A stretch of 64,000 bases of DNA. It comes from Flammeovirgaceae bacterium UBA5585. GTDB taxonomy: Bacteria > Bacteroidota > Bacteroidia > Cytophagales > Cyclobacteriaceae. The notes below the pieces were generated by a model that was not told the DNA's origin, ran no database searches, and was given only the letters and a program-made list of their open reading frames with translations. The DNA is taken from positions 434,001 through 498,000 of the forward strand of contig DILT01000010.1 in the NCBI GenBank assembly GCA_002425185.1. Direction: 5' to 3'. Position numbers and translations under genes: made by a program. This document shows positions 33,241 to 41,410 of this stretch, piece after piece. The first letter of the stretch is position 1. Each line of letters opens with the position of its first letter.

Positions 33241-34737
33241 CTATTCGATAGTATACGAGATCTCCCCATCTTTCCCGTCCATCAACTGCACACCAAGTGT
33301 TTTTAGATCATCCCTGATTTTATCAGAAAGTGCATAGTTCCGGTCGGTTCGGGCTTTTTTCCGGAGCTCGATCATCACCCGTATAACACCATCCAGCACG
33401 TCATGGTTCTGACTGCCTTCTTCCTGTAAGCCCAGCACATCTTCCATAAAGGTAATGTAAGCCGACTTGAATTTGTTGAATGTATCCGGATCAAGAACTG
33501 TTAGTTTCACGTTTCCGGATTTCATATCGTTAATTCGTGCCGACATTTCAAACAATACGGCAAGCGTTTTTGCCGTATTGAAATCATCGCTCATGTTTCG
33601 ATAAGCTTCATCGATGAGTTTTAGCAGCTCTTCATCTTGTTTGCCTGATCCCCCCGGATGATCAAGTTTTTTAACGGTAGTCAAAGCGTTGCTCAGTTTC
33701 TTATAGCCTTTCTCCGCTGCCTGTAAGGCTTCGTTTGAAAAATCAAGCGTGCTGGAGTAATGCGATTGCAGCATAAAGAACCGCACGGCCATAGGACTGT
33801 AGGCTTTGGCCAACAGCGGGTGAGTACCTGTAAAAAGTTCACGCGGTAGAAAGGAGTTTCCTTTTGACTTACTCATCTTCTCACCGTTTACGGTAAGCAT
33901 GTTCGAATGCATCCAGTAACGAACCGGAGTTTTGCCGTACGCGCCAATGCTCTGTGCAATCTCGCATTCGTGGTGCGGAAACTTTAAATCCATTCCACCA
34001 CCGTGTATATCGAATTGTTCGCCCAGGTATTTTGTTCCCATAGCCGAGCATTCCAGGTGCCAGCCGGGTATGCCTTCACCCCAGGGTGAGGGCCAACGTT
34101 GTATGTGGTTTGGCGAAACCGCTTTCCAAATGGCAAAGTCTACTGCGTTTCTTTTTTCATCCTGCCGGTCTAACTCGCGTGTTCCTTCCAGCAAATCATC
34201 AATATTACGGCCGCTCAGTTCACCGTATTTAAATTTCTCCATGAACTTGCGCACATTGAAATACACGGAACCGTTTACTTCGTAGGCATAGCCGTTGGCG
34301 AGAATTTTCTTCACCATTTCAATCTGTTCTACAATGTGCCCCGTTGCGGTGGGTTCAATGGTAGGCGGAAGGATGTTGAAGATGCGGCAAACTTCGTGGA
34401 AACTGAATGTATACTTCTGCACAATTTCCATGGGTTCCAGTTGTTCCAATCGTGCGCTTTCTTCGATCCGATCAACACCTTCTCCAGCATCGTTGGTCAG
34501 GTGGCCGGCATCGGTAATGTTGCGTACGTACCGTACTTTATAACCGATGTGTGTTAAATACCGGTACACCACATCAAAAGCTGTGAACGTACGGAGATTG
34601 CCCAGGTGCACTTCATTATATACAGTAGGTCCGCAGGAATACAATCCTACAAAAGGTGATTTGAGCGGGGTGAATAATTCCTTTTTGCCGGAAAGCGAAT
34701 TGGTAATGGAAACCGGGTATTTTTCAAATAAACTCAT
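33241..34737 (-). CDS. cysS: Cysteinyl-tRNA synthetase
   Basis: CysS charges tRNA(Cys). The 498-residue class I enzyme has the zinc-site YSCGPTVYNEVHLGNLRTF (HLGN is the HIGH-like motif), WHLECSAMGTKYLGEQFDIHGGGMDL (split by normal variation), HHECEIAQS and the KMSKSKGN loop (about 285-292). The C-terminal helical domain is complete. It is a monocistronic minus-strand gene between yidD and nth; both flanks carry palindromic repeats. Confidence 0.97.
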   Translation of the reverse strand: MSLFEKYPVSITNSLSGKKELFTPLKSPFVGLYSCGPTVYNEVHLGNLRTFTAFDVVYRYLTHIGYKVRYVRNITDAGHLTNDAGEGVDRIEESARLEQLEPMEIVQKYTFSFHEVCRIFNILPPTIEPTATGHIVEQIEMVKKILANGYAYEVNGSVYFNVRKFMEKFKYGELSGRNIDDLLEGTRELDRQDEKRNAVDFAIWKAVSPNHIQRWPSPWGEGIPGWHLECSAMGTKYLGEQFDIHGGGMDLKFPHHECEIAQSIGAYGKTPVRYWMHSNMLTVNGEKMSKSKGNSFLPRELFTGTHPLLAKAYSPMAVRFFMLQSHYSSTLDFSNEALQAAEKGYKKLSNALTTVKKLDHPGGSGKQDEELLKLIDEAYRNMSDDFNTAKTLAVLFEMSARINDMKSGNVKLTVLDPDTFNKFKSAYITFMEDVLGLQEEGSQNHDVLDGVIRVMIELRKKARTDRNYALSDKIRDDLKTLGVQLMDGKDGEISYTIE

Positions 34738-34821
34738 AATGCAAAAGTCGGGAGCGAAACTATAAAAAAGAAGGCAGCAGGCCTAATGGGCAATCCATCA
34801 GCGGGTGGGCAAATAATGGCT

Positions 34822-34942
34822 AGAGTTCATCTCAAAAATACCCGCTATGTCAGGTTGAGTTTGTCGAAACCGGCTTGGTAACTCGAGATAGCCTTCGACA
34901 AGCTCAGGCTGACATTTGAAACTGATTTTTGAGATGGCTTCT
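34822..34942. repeat. Compound palindromic repeat, copy 1
   Basis: Outer 18-bp inverted arms: AGAGTTCATCTCAAAAAT (34822-34839) and ATTTTTGAGATGGCTTCT (34925-34942). Inside is a second inverted repeat of 21 bp with three mismatches, TGTCAGGTTGAGTTTGTCGAA (34848-34868, 21 bp) against 34894-34914. The right outer arm runs into the nth stop codon. The same outer arms frame a different core at 49957-50116. Confidence 0.8.
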
Positions 34943-35573
34943 AAGCAACTTGCGCTTTATAATAAGCGCAAACGTTTTTCATAACGCATTCCGTGCACTT
35001 CGGATTGGTGGGTCGGCATATTTCTCGTCCTAAAAATGATATGGCCATGCCAACTTCGCCCCAATCTTTAGGATCAAGTGCATCCATTAATTGTTTTTCA
35101 ATCTTCTTGGGGTCGGTGCCGGTGGCAGCGCCAAGTCGCGGAGCTACCCGTACAACATGTAGGTCGACAATAATTCCTGCTGCCGGAACGCCCGTTTCGC
35201 GCATAATAACATTGGCCGATTTTCTTCCAATGCCAGGCAGGGCTGTAAGTTCTTCCATGGTTTTGGGAATATTCTTATCCGCTTTTAAGGTTGTGGCAAT
35301 TTCAAGTAACCATTTCGTTTTGTTTCCGAAGTTTCGAACCTTTGAAACAAAAGGGTAGAGCATTTCAGCATTGGCTTTGGCGAGTGATTGCAGATCGGGA
35401 AACGCACCGAAAAGTTCGGGTGCTATTTTGTTAATATTCCTGTCCGAATCCTGAGCCGATAAGATGACCATCACAACCAATTGGTAGGTATTGAGATAAT
35501 CCAGCGGATGCTTCTTGCCCTTGTATTTTTTGATCAGCGGTTGAAATTCTTTTTGCCAGTTTACCTGTGCCAT
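34941..35573 (-). CDS. nth: Endonuclease III
   Basis: Nth removes oxidised pyrimidines and nicks DNA at abasic sites in base-excision repair. The 210-residue protein has the helix-hairpin-helix LPGIGRKSANVIM with the catalytic Lys, the catalytic Asp in VDLHVVRV, and the C-terminal 4Fe-4S ligands C-x6-C-x2-C-x5-C (CRPTNPKCTECVMKNVC). The ATG at 35573 (MAQVNWQKEFQ) is chosen over an ORF extension that runs through low-complexity repeat DNA. The stop codon lies in the arm of a compound repeat. Confidence 0.95.
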   Translation of the reverse strand: MAQVNWQKEFQPLIKKYKGKKHPLDYLNTYQLVVMVILSAQDSDRNINKIAPELFGAFPDLQSLAKANAEMLYPFVSKVRNFGNKTKWLLEIATTLKADKNIPKTMEELTALPGIGRKSANVIMRETGVPAAGIIVDLHVVRVAPRLGAATGTDPKKIEKQLMDALDPKDWGEVGMAISFLGREICRPTNPKCTECVMKNVCAYYKAQVA

Positions 35574-35581
35574 AATGAAGT

Positions 35582-35723
35582 AATTTTCAAATCTGTGTCG
35601 GGTACATACAGATTTGAAAATTAGCCAATTTGAAAATGAAAAAATACCTTTCAATCAAATTCATTTTCAAACCAGCCTAACGGAAGGCAGTTCTTCAAAT
35701 TTTTGTGTTTTCAAATTGGCTAA
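35582..35723. repeat. Cascade of nested inverted repeats
   Basis: Perfect arms AATTTTCAAATCTGT (35582-35596) / ACAGATTTGAAAATT (35608-35622) are followed by TTAGCCAATTTGAAAA (35621-35636) pairing with TTTTCAAATTGGCTAA (35708-35723). Inside the latter TTTGAAAATGAA pairs with TTCATTTTCAAA. The last arm overlaps the stop of the 2TM gene. The words match those at 3590-3675. Confidence 0.7.
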
Positions 35724-36004
35724 GCGCGTTTCATCCGCTCCATCTCTTTTTGAATCTCCTTTTCTTCCCACTCATCTCCAAATAATATGTTTTTTCTAAA
35801 CAGACTCAGACCGTGGAAGAATATTCCAATACCCCAGCCTAGCCATACCCATTGTACCCACCAGCGCTCCGGATGACTAAACCAATCAACGAAAGTTAAA
35901 AACAAGCCAATGGTTAAGTAGCTTAATAAGTGGCTGTAAAATTCTTTTTTGCGCTTTACACGCTTGCGTGCTTCGCGGTAGAGTTTGTCGTCATTGTTGT
36001 TCAT
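35720..36004 (-). CDS. 2TM domain protein
   Basis: A 94-residue protein with a charged N-terminus (YREARKRVKRKKEFYSHL), two hydrophobic helices (about 26-43 and 53-70) joined by SHPERWWVQW, and an acidic/basic C-terminal helix. This is the 2TM domain layout found in Bacteroidota, sometimes fused to LytTR histidine kinases. Function unknown. Its start overlaps the upstream membrane gene by 14 bp. Confidence 0.82.
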   Translation of the reverse strand: MNNNDDKLYREARKRVKRKKEFYSHLLSYLTIGLFLTFVDWFSHPERWWVQWVWLGWGIGIFFHGLSLFRKNILFGDEWEEKEIQKEMERMKRA

Positions 36005-36497
36005 TCGAAAAAGGTTTATGTGTACCAAGATTATTAATCCACGATTGATGGTTTTTTATAAAGATAAAGATTCCTATGGCGGTTACAGTTACAGAAGCAG
36101 TAACAACCATGGCAGCGAAAGGCAGCCCCGGTATGCGCACCATTATTTCCGATGCAAAAGCAGCGTACAGTCCGATGACGGAATAGTACATCCAAGTTAA
36201 ATGGCGGAACAGCCACTTGCCTGATGATTGTCGGTTAATTAACGGTAGTATCCCCATCAACAACGTAAACATACTGACCAATGCTGCAACGTGAAAGGGA
36301 CCAAATCGACCAAATAGTTGATATAAGCCAAAGGCGGTACCGTTTAAAATTAGCATTGAAGCAATATACCAGTAACCGGTTTTGCGATGGAACTTTGTTC
36401 CCTTAGCGCTGAAGAGAACGATTGTTCCTGCAGTTAATGCAACGAGCGCGCTGATTAAATGAATTATTCCGGTTGTACTATGGACCAATGAATTCAT
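35991..36497 (-). CDS. DUF2306-like membrane protein
   Basis: A 168-residue protein with four hydrophobic segments and TKFHRKTGYWYIASM and FRHLTWMYYSVIGLYAA motifs typical of DUF2306-like cytochrome-like membrane proteins; His residues could bind haem, but this is not shown. It overlaps the 2TM gene by 14 bp and the next upstream gene by 4 bp, so the three genes at 35720-37030 form a coupled operon. Confidence 0.75.
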   Translation of the reverse strand: MNSLVHSTTGIIHLISALVALTAGTIVLFSAKGTKFHRKTGYWYIASMLILNGTAFGLYQLFGRFGPFHVAALVSMFTLLMGILPLINRQSSGKWLFRHLTWMYYSVIGLYAAFASEIMVRIPGLPFAAMVVTASVTVTAIGIFIFIKNHQSWINNLGTHKPFSNEQQ

Positions 36498-37030
36498 TTT
36501 TCAAGTTTGATTAGGTTCATTTCAATAAAGGGAAACCAGTTAGTGCCATCGGGTGAATATTCACCTTTTTCAAACCATGATTTTTTCTGAGGATTCAGTA
36601 CAAGATCATAGCGAATTTTGGCTTTGGTTGGTAATTCAAATCCCCATTCGAAATGATTTTCTTCAATGATTTTAAAATAGGCATCCGTCTGGTTGCCGTC
36701 CATCACGTAAGATTTAAACTTGTATTCCCTGGTTTGCTGACTGTAAGAAAGAATGGCCAGTGCATTAAATGAAATGGTATTGTCAACCGGATTTCTTCCG
36801 GTACCCTCAATCAGTAATACAGTTCCGTCCAGTTTAAATTGGATGTCTTCTTCCTGGTTTACTTTCAGCAATGTTCCATTGGGTTGTCGCATAGATGCTT
36901 CACCTTTCCACTTACCGGCCATGTATGCCAGTTTTTGCATTTCCTGTTTTAAACTTTCAGGGGCTGTGCCTTGTGCTTGTGCAAACACTAATCCTAGAAG
37001 CGTGATTGCCGTGATGAGTAGAGATTTCAT
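36494..37030 (-). CDS. Secreted DUF1579-like protein
   Basis: A 178-residue exported protein (signal peptide ending near VFAQAQ). The core has LAYMAGKWKGEASMRQPNG, a long run of beta strands, and EKGEYSPDGTNWFPFIEMNL at the end, suggesting a lipocalin-like barrel in the DUF1579 style. Function unknown. It is the first gene of the operon with the DUF2306-like and 2TM genes. Confidence 0.72.
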   Translation of the reverse strand: MKSLLITAITLLGLVFAQAQGTAPESLKQEMQKLAYMAGKWKGEASMRQPNGTLLKVNQEEDIQFKLDGTVLLIEGTGRNPVDNTISFNALAILSYSQQTREYKFKSYVMDGNQTDAYFKIIEENHFEWGFELPTKAKIRYDLVLNPQKKSWFEKGEYSPDGTNWFPFIEMNLIKLEK

Positions 37031-37056
37031 TTTATTGGGTTGTTTATTTTAATTGC

Positions 37057-37122
37057 TGTCAGACTGGGCTTGTCGAAGTTGATCTGGGTTCACAGTCAGG
37101 TTTCGACAGGCTCAACCTGGCA
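37057..37122. repeat. Inverted repeat of the TGTCAG...TTGTCGAA family
   Basis: Imperfect inverted arms of 21 bp at 37057-37077 and 37102-37122 (GGCTTGTCGAA / TTCGACAGGCTC core). This is the same core as the inner repeat at 34848-34914, here without the ATCTCAAAAAT outer arms. Confidence 0.65.
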
Positions 37123-37128
37123 ACTCAT

Positions 37129-38034
37129 TTACTTAATTAAGGTGACCTCCAGAAATGCGTCCATTTTTTCAAAGAACCAGGCAGGATCGTCAAACATGAT
37201 GAAGTGCTTTGCCGTATCTGTTAGTTGGATGTTCACATTTTTTACGAGTTGATACTGATCGGAGAAATTCTTCAGGGTGCTTTCATGCGTTACGCCATAG
37301 TCTTTGTAGGCGACCCATGCACCTAAAACAGTTACGGGTACTTTAATGGTGGCAACATCTTTTCGTAAGTCGATGGTTTGCATTTCATACATGGCCTGCG
37401 CCACAGTAGGCGCGTGTGACTCAATTCCCCAGCGGCTTATCCGTTCCAGCTTATCGGGTGCTGTGGCCATAGTGCTCAGGTAATATTGCTGACTTTGCCT
37501 GGTTTGTTCGGGTGTTGCGTTCTTCATCATGTTACGCATACTGGTAGCCATAGGCTTCATGGATTCTACAGTAGCCGAAGGATTTTGAATGGCCGGGAAG
37601 TATGGTAAGGCATCGACAATGAAGTTTGGGCCAACTAAATCCGGTTCTACCGCACTGATCCATAAACTCAAAAAGCCGCCTAAACTATGACCAACCAGAA
37701 TGGGCTTCTTTAATTTATTGTCTTTGATGTAGGCGATCAGTTCATCGCGCATGGTTTTCAGATACTCACTTGTTTCAATGGCAGGTGTTCCGGCAAAACC
37801 CGGTAGCGAAATCACGTGCAGGGTGTATTGCTTTTGATAACGCGCCACGGTTTCGCTCCATACCTCTCCCGGACAGGTAAGACCAGGTATTAAAATCATG
37901 TGCTGTTTTCCTTTTCCAATTTTCTCAACTTTAAAAAAAGGTGCAGCATTGACTTTTTCATTCATCGCCAACAGTGCTGCGGAGCAAACAATCAGGCCAA
38001 TGATCAGGTGGATTTTTTTAGTTGTTGTTAACAT
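37129..38034 (-). CDS. Alpha/beta hydrolase
   Basis: A 301-residue exported hydrolase (signal peptide or anchor about 1-30). It has the oxyanion region MILIPGLTCPGEVW, the nucleophile elbow LVGHSLGGFLSLWI (GHSLGG, Ser nucleophile), an Asp in LGAWVAYKDYG or nearby, and the C-terminal His in AKHFIMFDDP. The substrate is unknown. It lies 43 bp after a winged-helix regulator gene and has an operator-like palindrome (38046-38060) directly before its start, so it is probably under that regulator. Confidence 0.87.
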   Translation of the reverse strand: MLTTTKKIHLIIGLIVCSAALLAMNEKVNAAPFFKVEKIGKGKQHMILIPGLTCPGEVWSETVARYQKQYTLHVISLPGFAGTPAIETSEYLKTMRDELIAYIKDNKLKKPILVGHSLGGFLSLWISAVEPDLVGPNFIVDALPYFPAIQNPSATVESMKPMATSMRNMMKNATPEQTRQSQQYYLSTMATAPDKLERISRWGIESHAPTVAQAMYEMQTIDLRKDVATIKVPVTVLGAWVAYKDYGVTHESTLKNFSDQYQLVKNVNIQLTDTAKHFIMFDDPAWFFEKMDAFLEVTLIK

Positions 38035-38045
38035 GGTATAAACTG

Positions 38046-38060
38046 GTTTATTTTATAAAC
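38046..38060. promoter_or_regulatory. Operator-like palindrome before the hydrolase gene
   Basis: GTTTAT-TTT-ATAAAC, a perfect 6+6 inverted repeat with a 3-bp spacer, begins 11 bp before the hydrolase ATG. An identical-arm site with ATT as spacer lies at 38975-38989. Confidence 0.6.
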
Positions 38061-38077
38061 TATATGAACAAAAAATT

Positions 38078-38362
38078 TTAGGGTTTGATGTATTGCTTAA
38101 GGGCATTCACATATTCTTCAAAAGCTTTCATTCCTTTTTTGGTGATCTTACAAGTTGTTAGTGGTTTTTTTCCTTTGAAGGACTTTTCTATGTTGATGTA
38201 ACCTGCTTCTGAAAGTTTATCCAACTGCACGCTTAAGTTTCCTGCGGTTGAGTTTGTTTTCTCTTTCAGAAACGTAAACTCAGCCGTCTCCACGCTCATA
38301 AGTATCGACATAATGCCCAGGCGAAGTTGTGAATGCAACAGGGGGTCAAGTTCCGCGAGCAT
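38078..38362 (-). CDS. Winged-helix transcriptional regulator
   Basis: A 94-residue DNA-binding protein of the short winged-helix (HTH_34/MarR-like) group: LRLGIMSILMSVETAEFTFL, NSTAGNLSVQLDKLSEAGYI as recognition-helix region, and the wing FKGKKPLTTCKITKKG. Such proteins act as dimers on short palindromes. It is encoded 3 bp after a membrane-protein gene whose promoter contains a GTTTAT-N3-ATAAAC palindrome, so autoregulation is likely; a second such site precedes the hydrolase gene. Confidence 0.9.
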   Translation of the reverse strand: MLAELDPLLHSQLRLGIMSILMSVETAEFTFLKEKTNSTAGNLSVQLDKLSEAGYINIEKSFKGKKPLTTCKITKKGMKAFEEYVNALKQYIKP

Positions 38363-38365
38363 GAA

Positions 38366-38944
38366 TTATAGGTTTGACTTCTTTAACATATACCCGGGCA
38401 CCAGGTAACCAAATACCATGGCCACTGCGCCTACAAGATATTGTTCAATCGGCCCGACTAAGTAACATAAGGTTCCTGCAATCCAGAATGTGATGCCACC
38501 AAGAATCAAAGGACGAAAGCGAACAATAATCCCTGAGAGAAAGGTGGCCAACCCCACGGGCATCAATACAATTGCGTTCACCATCCAGTTAGTTTGTGCT
38601 CCGAAAATCCATGAAGGCAAAATGGTTATGGCTAATCCAATCCACAACCACATCGAAATCCTGTCGAGGTGAGTGACAACACCAGCTTTCTTTTCCTGGC
38701 GGCTTGAGTAGATCATGGTAATTATCCAGGCGGGTATACATAGTGTCCATACTATTGGAGCATAATTTTGGTACTCCGTATACTTGAAAAAGTAATACAT
38801 ACCCACATTACAGAAGGTAATTACCCATCCCCAAAGCAGAAAGTAGAAACTTCCGTTTAACATGTTTCCCTTCACCTGGTTGATCATACTGGTAATCAGT
38901 TCAAGGCTTTCCTGTGGGTTCAGGTTGTCGTGTTTGGTTTCCAT
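38366..38944 (-). CDS. Multi-pass membrane protein paired with winged-helix regulator
   Basis: A 192-residue protein with a soluble N-terminus (NPQESLELITSMINQVKGNM) and about five to six TM segments ending in GYLVPGYMLKK. It is often encoded directly before a short winged-helix regulator in Bacteroidota; function is unknown. The ATG at 38944 is used because a perfect promoter places the transcript start near 38955, which rules out the longer ORF to 38968. Confidence 0.78.
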   Translation of the reverse strand: METKHDNLNPQESLELITSMINQVKGNMLNGSFYFLLWGWVITFCNVGMYYFFKYTEYQNYAPIVWTLCIPAWIITMIYSSRQEKKAGVVTHLDRISMWLWIGLAITILPSWIFGAQTNWMVNAIVLMPVGLATFLSGIIVRFRPLILGGITFWIAGTLCYLVGPIEQYLVGAVAMVFGYLVPGYMLKKSNL

Positions 38945-38961
38945 ATGCTTCTTTAACGACA

Positions 38962-38993
38962 CAAACATAAATTAGTTTATATTATAAACCAAA
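38962..38993 (-). promoter_or_regulatory. Promoter with internal operator for the membrane protein/regulator operon
   Basis: On the minus strand TTTG (38990-38993) and TATGTTTG (38962-38969) are separated by exactly 20 bp, a full consensus match. The spacer contains the palindrome GTTTAT-ATT-ATAAAC (38975-38989), so a bound dimer would block RNA polymerase directly. A half site GTTTAT also occurs at 39002. Confidence 0.72.
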
Positions 38994-39051
38994 TTTTTAC
39001 GGTTTATTTGATTTTGCTTTAAAATCAATGATTTCCGGTTGCGTAATGGAG

Positions 39052-39083
39052 CTTGGTTTGACTTCTTTAATCCACTACTTTAG
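39052..39083 (+). promoter_or_regulatory. Candidate promoter of the M20 peptidase gene
   Basis: CTTG (39052-39055) and TACTTTAG (39076-39083), 20 bp apart, each have one mismatch to the Bacteroidota promoter. The predicted start lies about 20 bp before the ATG at 39111. Confidence 0.35.
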
Positions 39084-39110
39084 GAATCAATATCTAAACC
39101 TAACCTGACT

Positions 39111-40760
39111 ATGACCCGGATTTTTACACTCTTTTTAGTCTTTTCTTTTGTTCTGGTTTTCGCTCAACCTGAAATACAAAAGGTTGAAAAGCTAAAAACG
39201 GAAGCGGTTGCTGAGGTAGAGAAACTCTCCACACTAGGTCAGCAAATCAATGATATGTTATTCAGTTTTGCCGAACTTGGTTTTCAGGAGTGGGAAACAT
39301 TTAACTACCTCACCACACTACTTGAAAAAAATGGTTTTAAGGTTCAGCGCGGAATAGCCGGTGTACCTACTGCATGGATTGCTACATGGAGTTATGGTTC
39401 AGGTAAGCCCTTAATTGCATTGGGTTCGGATGTGGATTGCATTCCGAAAGCGTCACAAAAGCCGGGGGTTGCCTATCACGATCCGTTGGTTGAAGGTGCG
39501 CCCGGTCACGGTGAGGGGCATAACTCCGGTCAGGCTGTAAATATTATTGCTGCCCTCGCGCTCAAAAAAATTATGGAGCGCGAAAAAATTTCCGGAACAT
39601 TGATGTTGTGGCCCGGTATTGCCGAAGAACTTGTGGGAACGAAAGCCTATTACGTTCGTGCCGGATATTTCAAAGATGTTGACGCCTGTATTTTTACGCA
39701 CGTGGGTAATAACCTTGGCGTGTCCTATGGTGATTCGGGTATGAATGGTTTGGTATCCGTTCGGTTTAGTTTTGAAGGTCAGGCTGCGCATGCGGCTGGC
39801 GCACCATGGCGCGGGCGCAGTGCGCTCGATGCTGTGGAGTTGATGAACATCGGCTGGAACTTCAGGCGCGAACACCTCGAACTCACACATCGATCACATT
39901 ATGTTATTTCGGATGGGGGCGATCAGCCCAATGTTGTTCCTTCCAAAGCATCGGTGTGGTATTATTTCCGTGAACGCACCTACCCGGATATTAAAAAATT
40001 ATTTGATACCGGTGTAAAGATTGCGGAAGGCGCAGCCTTGATGACCGATACAAAATTTACGTATGAAATATTAGGTTCAGCCTGGCCCGGCCATTTTAAC
40101 AAGCCGTTGGCTGAGGCGATGTATGAAAACATCAAGAAAGTAGGTTTGCCTAAATGGTCGGCAGAAGATCAGTTGCTGGCAAAGGCAACACAACTGGAAA
40201 TGAAAGCTCCAAAGATTGAAGGCCTTGCTGTTAAACTGGATACGATTGGTTTGCCCAGTCCGACAGGTTCCATTAATGTAATGGGCCGACAGTTGATGGC
40301 CATGGGTGGTGGTTCAGATGATATTGCCGACATCAGTTGGTCATTACCCACCATTGTGTTGCGGTATCCTTCCAACATTCCCGGGTTGCCCGGTCACCAC
40401 TGGAGCAATGCCATTACCATGGCCACACCCATAGCCCACAAAGGTGTTGTATATGGCGCTAAAGCCGAAGCGATGACGTTGCTCGATATGTTGTTAAAAC
40501 CGGAGATCATTGCCAATGCATGGGAATATTACCGGACCGAGCAAACCAAGGAAATCCAGTACACCCCATTAGTAGGAGAGAAGGACAATCCTGCCATCTA
40601 TCTGAATCAAAAGATAATGGAAGATTACAAGCCGAAACTCAAACCGTTGTATTACAACCCTGCAAAGTATAAAACATACTTGGATCAACTGGGTATTCAA
40701 TATCCTACCTTGCGACCCGATCAGCGCGAGGCCATTCAAAAACTTGAATCAAAAAAGTAA
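39111..40760 (+). CDS. M20 family amidohydrolase (AbgB-like), secreted
   Basis: A 549-residue metallo-amidohydrolase with a signal peptide (ending near VLVFAQ). The zinc-site regions are visible: LGSDVDCIPKASQ, PGHGEGHNSGQAVNI, PGIAEELVGTKAYYV, and a dimerisation domain around HAAGAPWRGRSALDAVELM. The layout matches the p-aminobenzoyl-glutamate hydrolase subunit B (AbgB) branch. It would remove an acyl group from an amino acid or peptide in the periplasm; the substrate is open. Its stop is followed 1 bp later by the ribE start, so the two may be coupled. Confidence 0.9.
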   Translation: MTRIFTLFLVFSFVLVFAQPEIQKVEKLKTEAVAEVEKLSTLGQQINDMLFSFAELGFQEWETFNYLTTLLEKNGFKVQRGIAGVPTAWIATWSYGSGKPLIALGSDVDCIPKASQKPGVAYHDPLVEGAPGHGEGHNSGQAVNIIAALALKKIMEREKISGTLMLWPGIAEELVGTKAYYVRAGYFKDVDACIFTHVGNNLGVSYGDSGMNGLVSVRFSFEGQAAHAAGAPWRGRSALDAVELMNIGWNFRREHLELTHRSHYVISDGGDQPNVVPSKASVWYYFRERTYPDIKKLFDTGVKIAEGAALMTDTKFTYEILGSAWPGHFNKPLAEAMYENIKKVGLPKWSAEDQLLAKATQLEMKAPKIEGLAVKLDTIGLPSPTGSINVMGRQLMAMGGGSDDIADISWSLPTIVLRYPSNIPGLPGHHWSNAITMATPIAHKGVVYGAKAEAMTLLDMLLKPEIIANAWEYYRTEQTKEIQYTPLVGEKDNPAIYLNQKIMEDYKPKLKPLYYNPAKYKTYLDQLGIQYPTLRPDQREAIQKLESKK

Positions 40761-40761
40761 G

Positions 40762-41349
40762 ATGTTCACAGGAATCATAGAATCACTTGGAAAAATTGAA
40801 CGGATTGTAGAAGATCAAACAAACAAGCATTTTCTTATCGCTAGTCCTATTAGCCATGAACTTAGGGTAGATCAAAGCGTAGCGCATAGTGGTGTTTGTT
40901 TAACCGTTACGAAGATGGAGGGCAATAAACATTGGGTAACGGCTGTCGATGAAACACTTAAAAAGTCAAGCCTTGGAAAGCTAAAGGAGGGGAGTGTTAT
41001 CAACCTGGAGCGGTGTATGGTGGCTAACGGAAGGTTCGATGGCCATATTGTTCAGGGACATGTAGACCAGGTGGGCATTTGTACACGGGTACAGGAAGTT
41101 GCGGGTAGTTGGTTGTTTGATTTTGAGTATGATCCATCAGGTGGAAACATTACTGTTGAAAAGGGTTCCATCAGCATTGACGGGGTTAGTCTTACATGCT
41201 TCAATTCAACCAACATTGGATTTCGGGTTACGATAATTCCCTACACGTTTGAACATACTACATTCGGTACCCTTAAAGCCGGAGATACCGTTAACCTTGA
41301 GTTCGACATTATCGGCAAGTATGTAAAGCGGTTATTGGGTAAATCATAA
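40762..41349 (+). CDS. ribE: Riboflavin synthase
   Basis: The enzyme dismutates two 6,7-dimethyl-8-ribityllumazine molecules to riboflavin. The 195-residue protein has the N-terminal signature MFTGIIESLGKI and two lumazine-binding repeats, with SVAHSGVCLTVTKM (first) and SISIDGVSLTCFN (second), and FDGHIVQGHVDQVG between. The ATG at 40762 is exact for the family; the ORF upstream extension overlaps the M20 gene. No FMN riboswitch is visible upstream. Confidence 0.96.
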   Translation: MFTGIIESLGKIERIVEDQTNKHFLIASPISHELRVDQSVAHSGVCLTVTKMEGNKHWVTAVDETLKKSSLGKLKEGSVINLERCMVANGRFDGHIVQGHVDQVGICTRVQEVAGSWLFDFEYDPSGGNITVEKGSISIDGVSLTCFNSTNIGFRVTIIPYTFEHTTFGTLKAGDTVNLEFDIIGKYVKRLLGKS

Positions 41350-41410
41350 TTTTTATAACATCCATGCAACGTTATGGTATAGGCTGTCGTCTTTAAGCTA
41401 AAACCGCATT

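Noticed and set aside
40700..40762. FMN riboswitch before ribE
   Set aside because: The gene starts 1 bp after the M20 stop, and no RFN-type conserved stems are visible.
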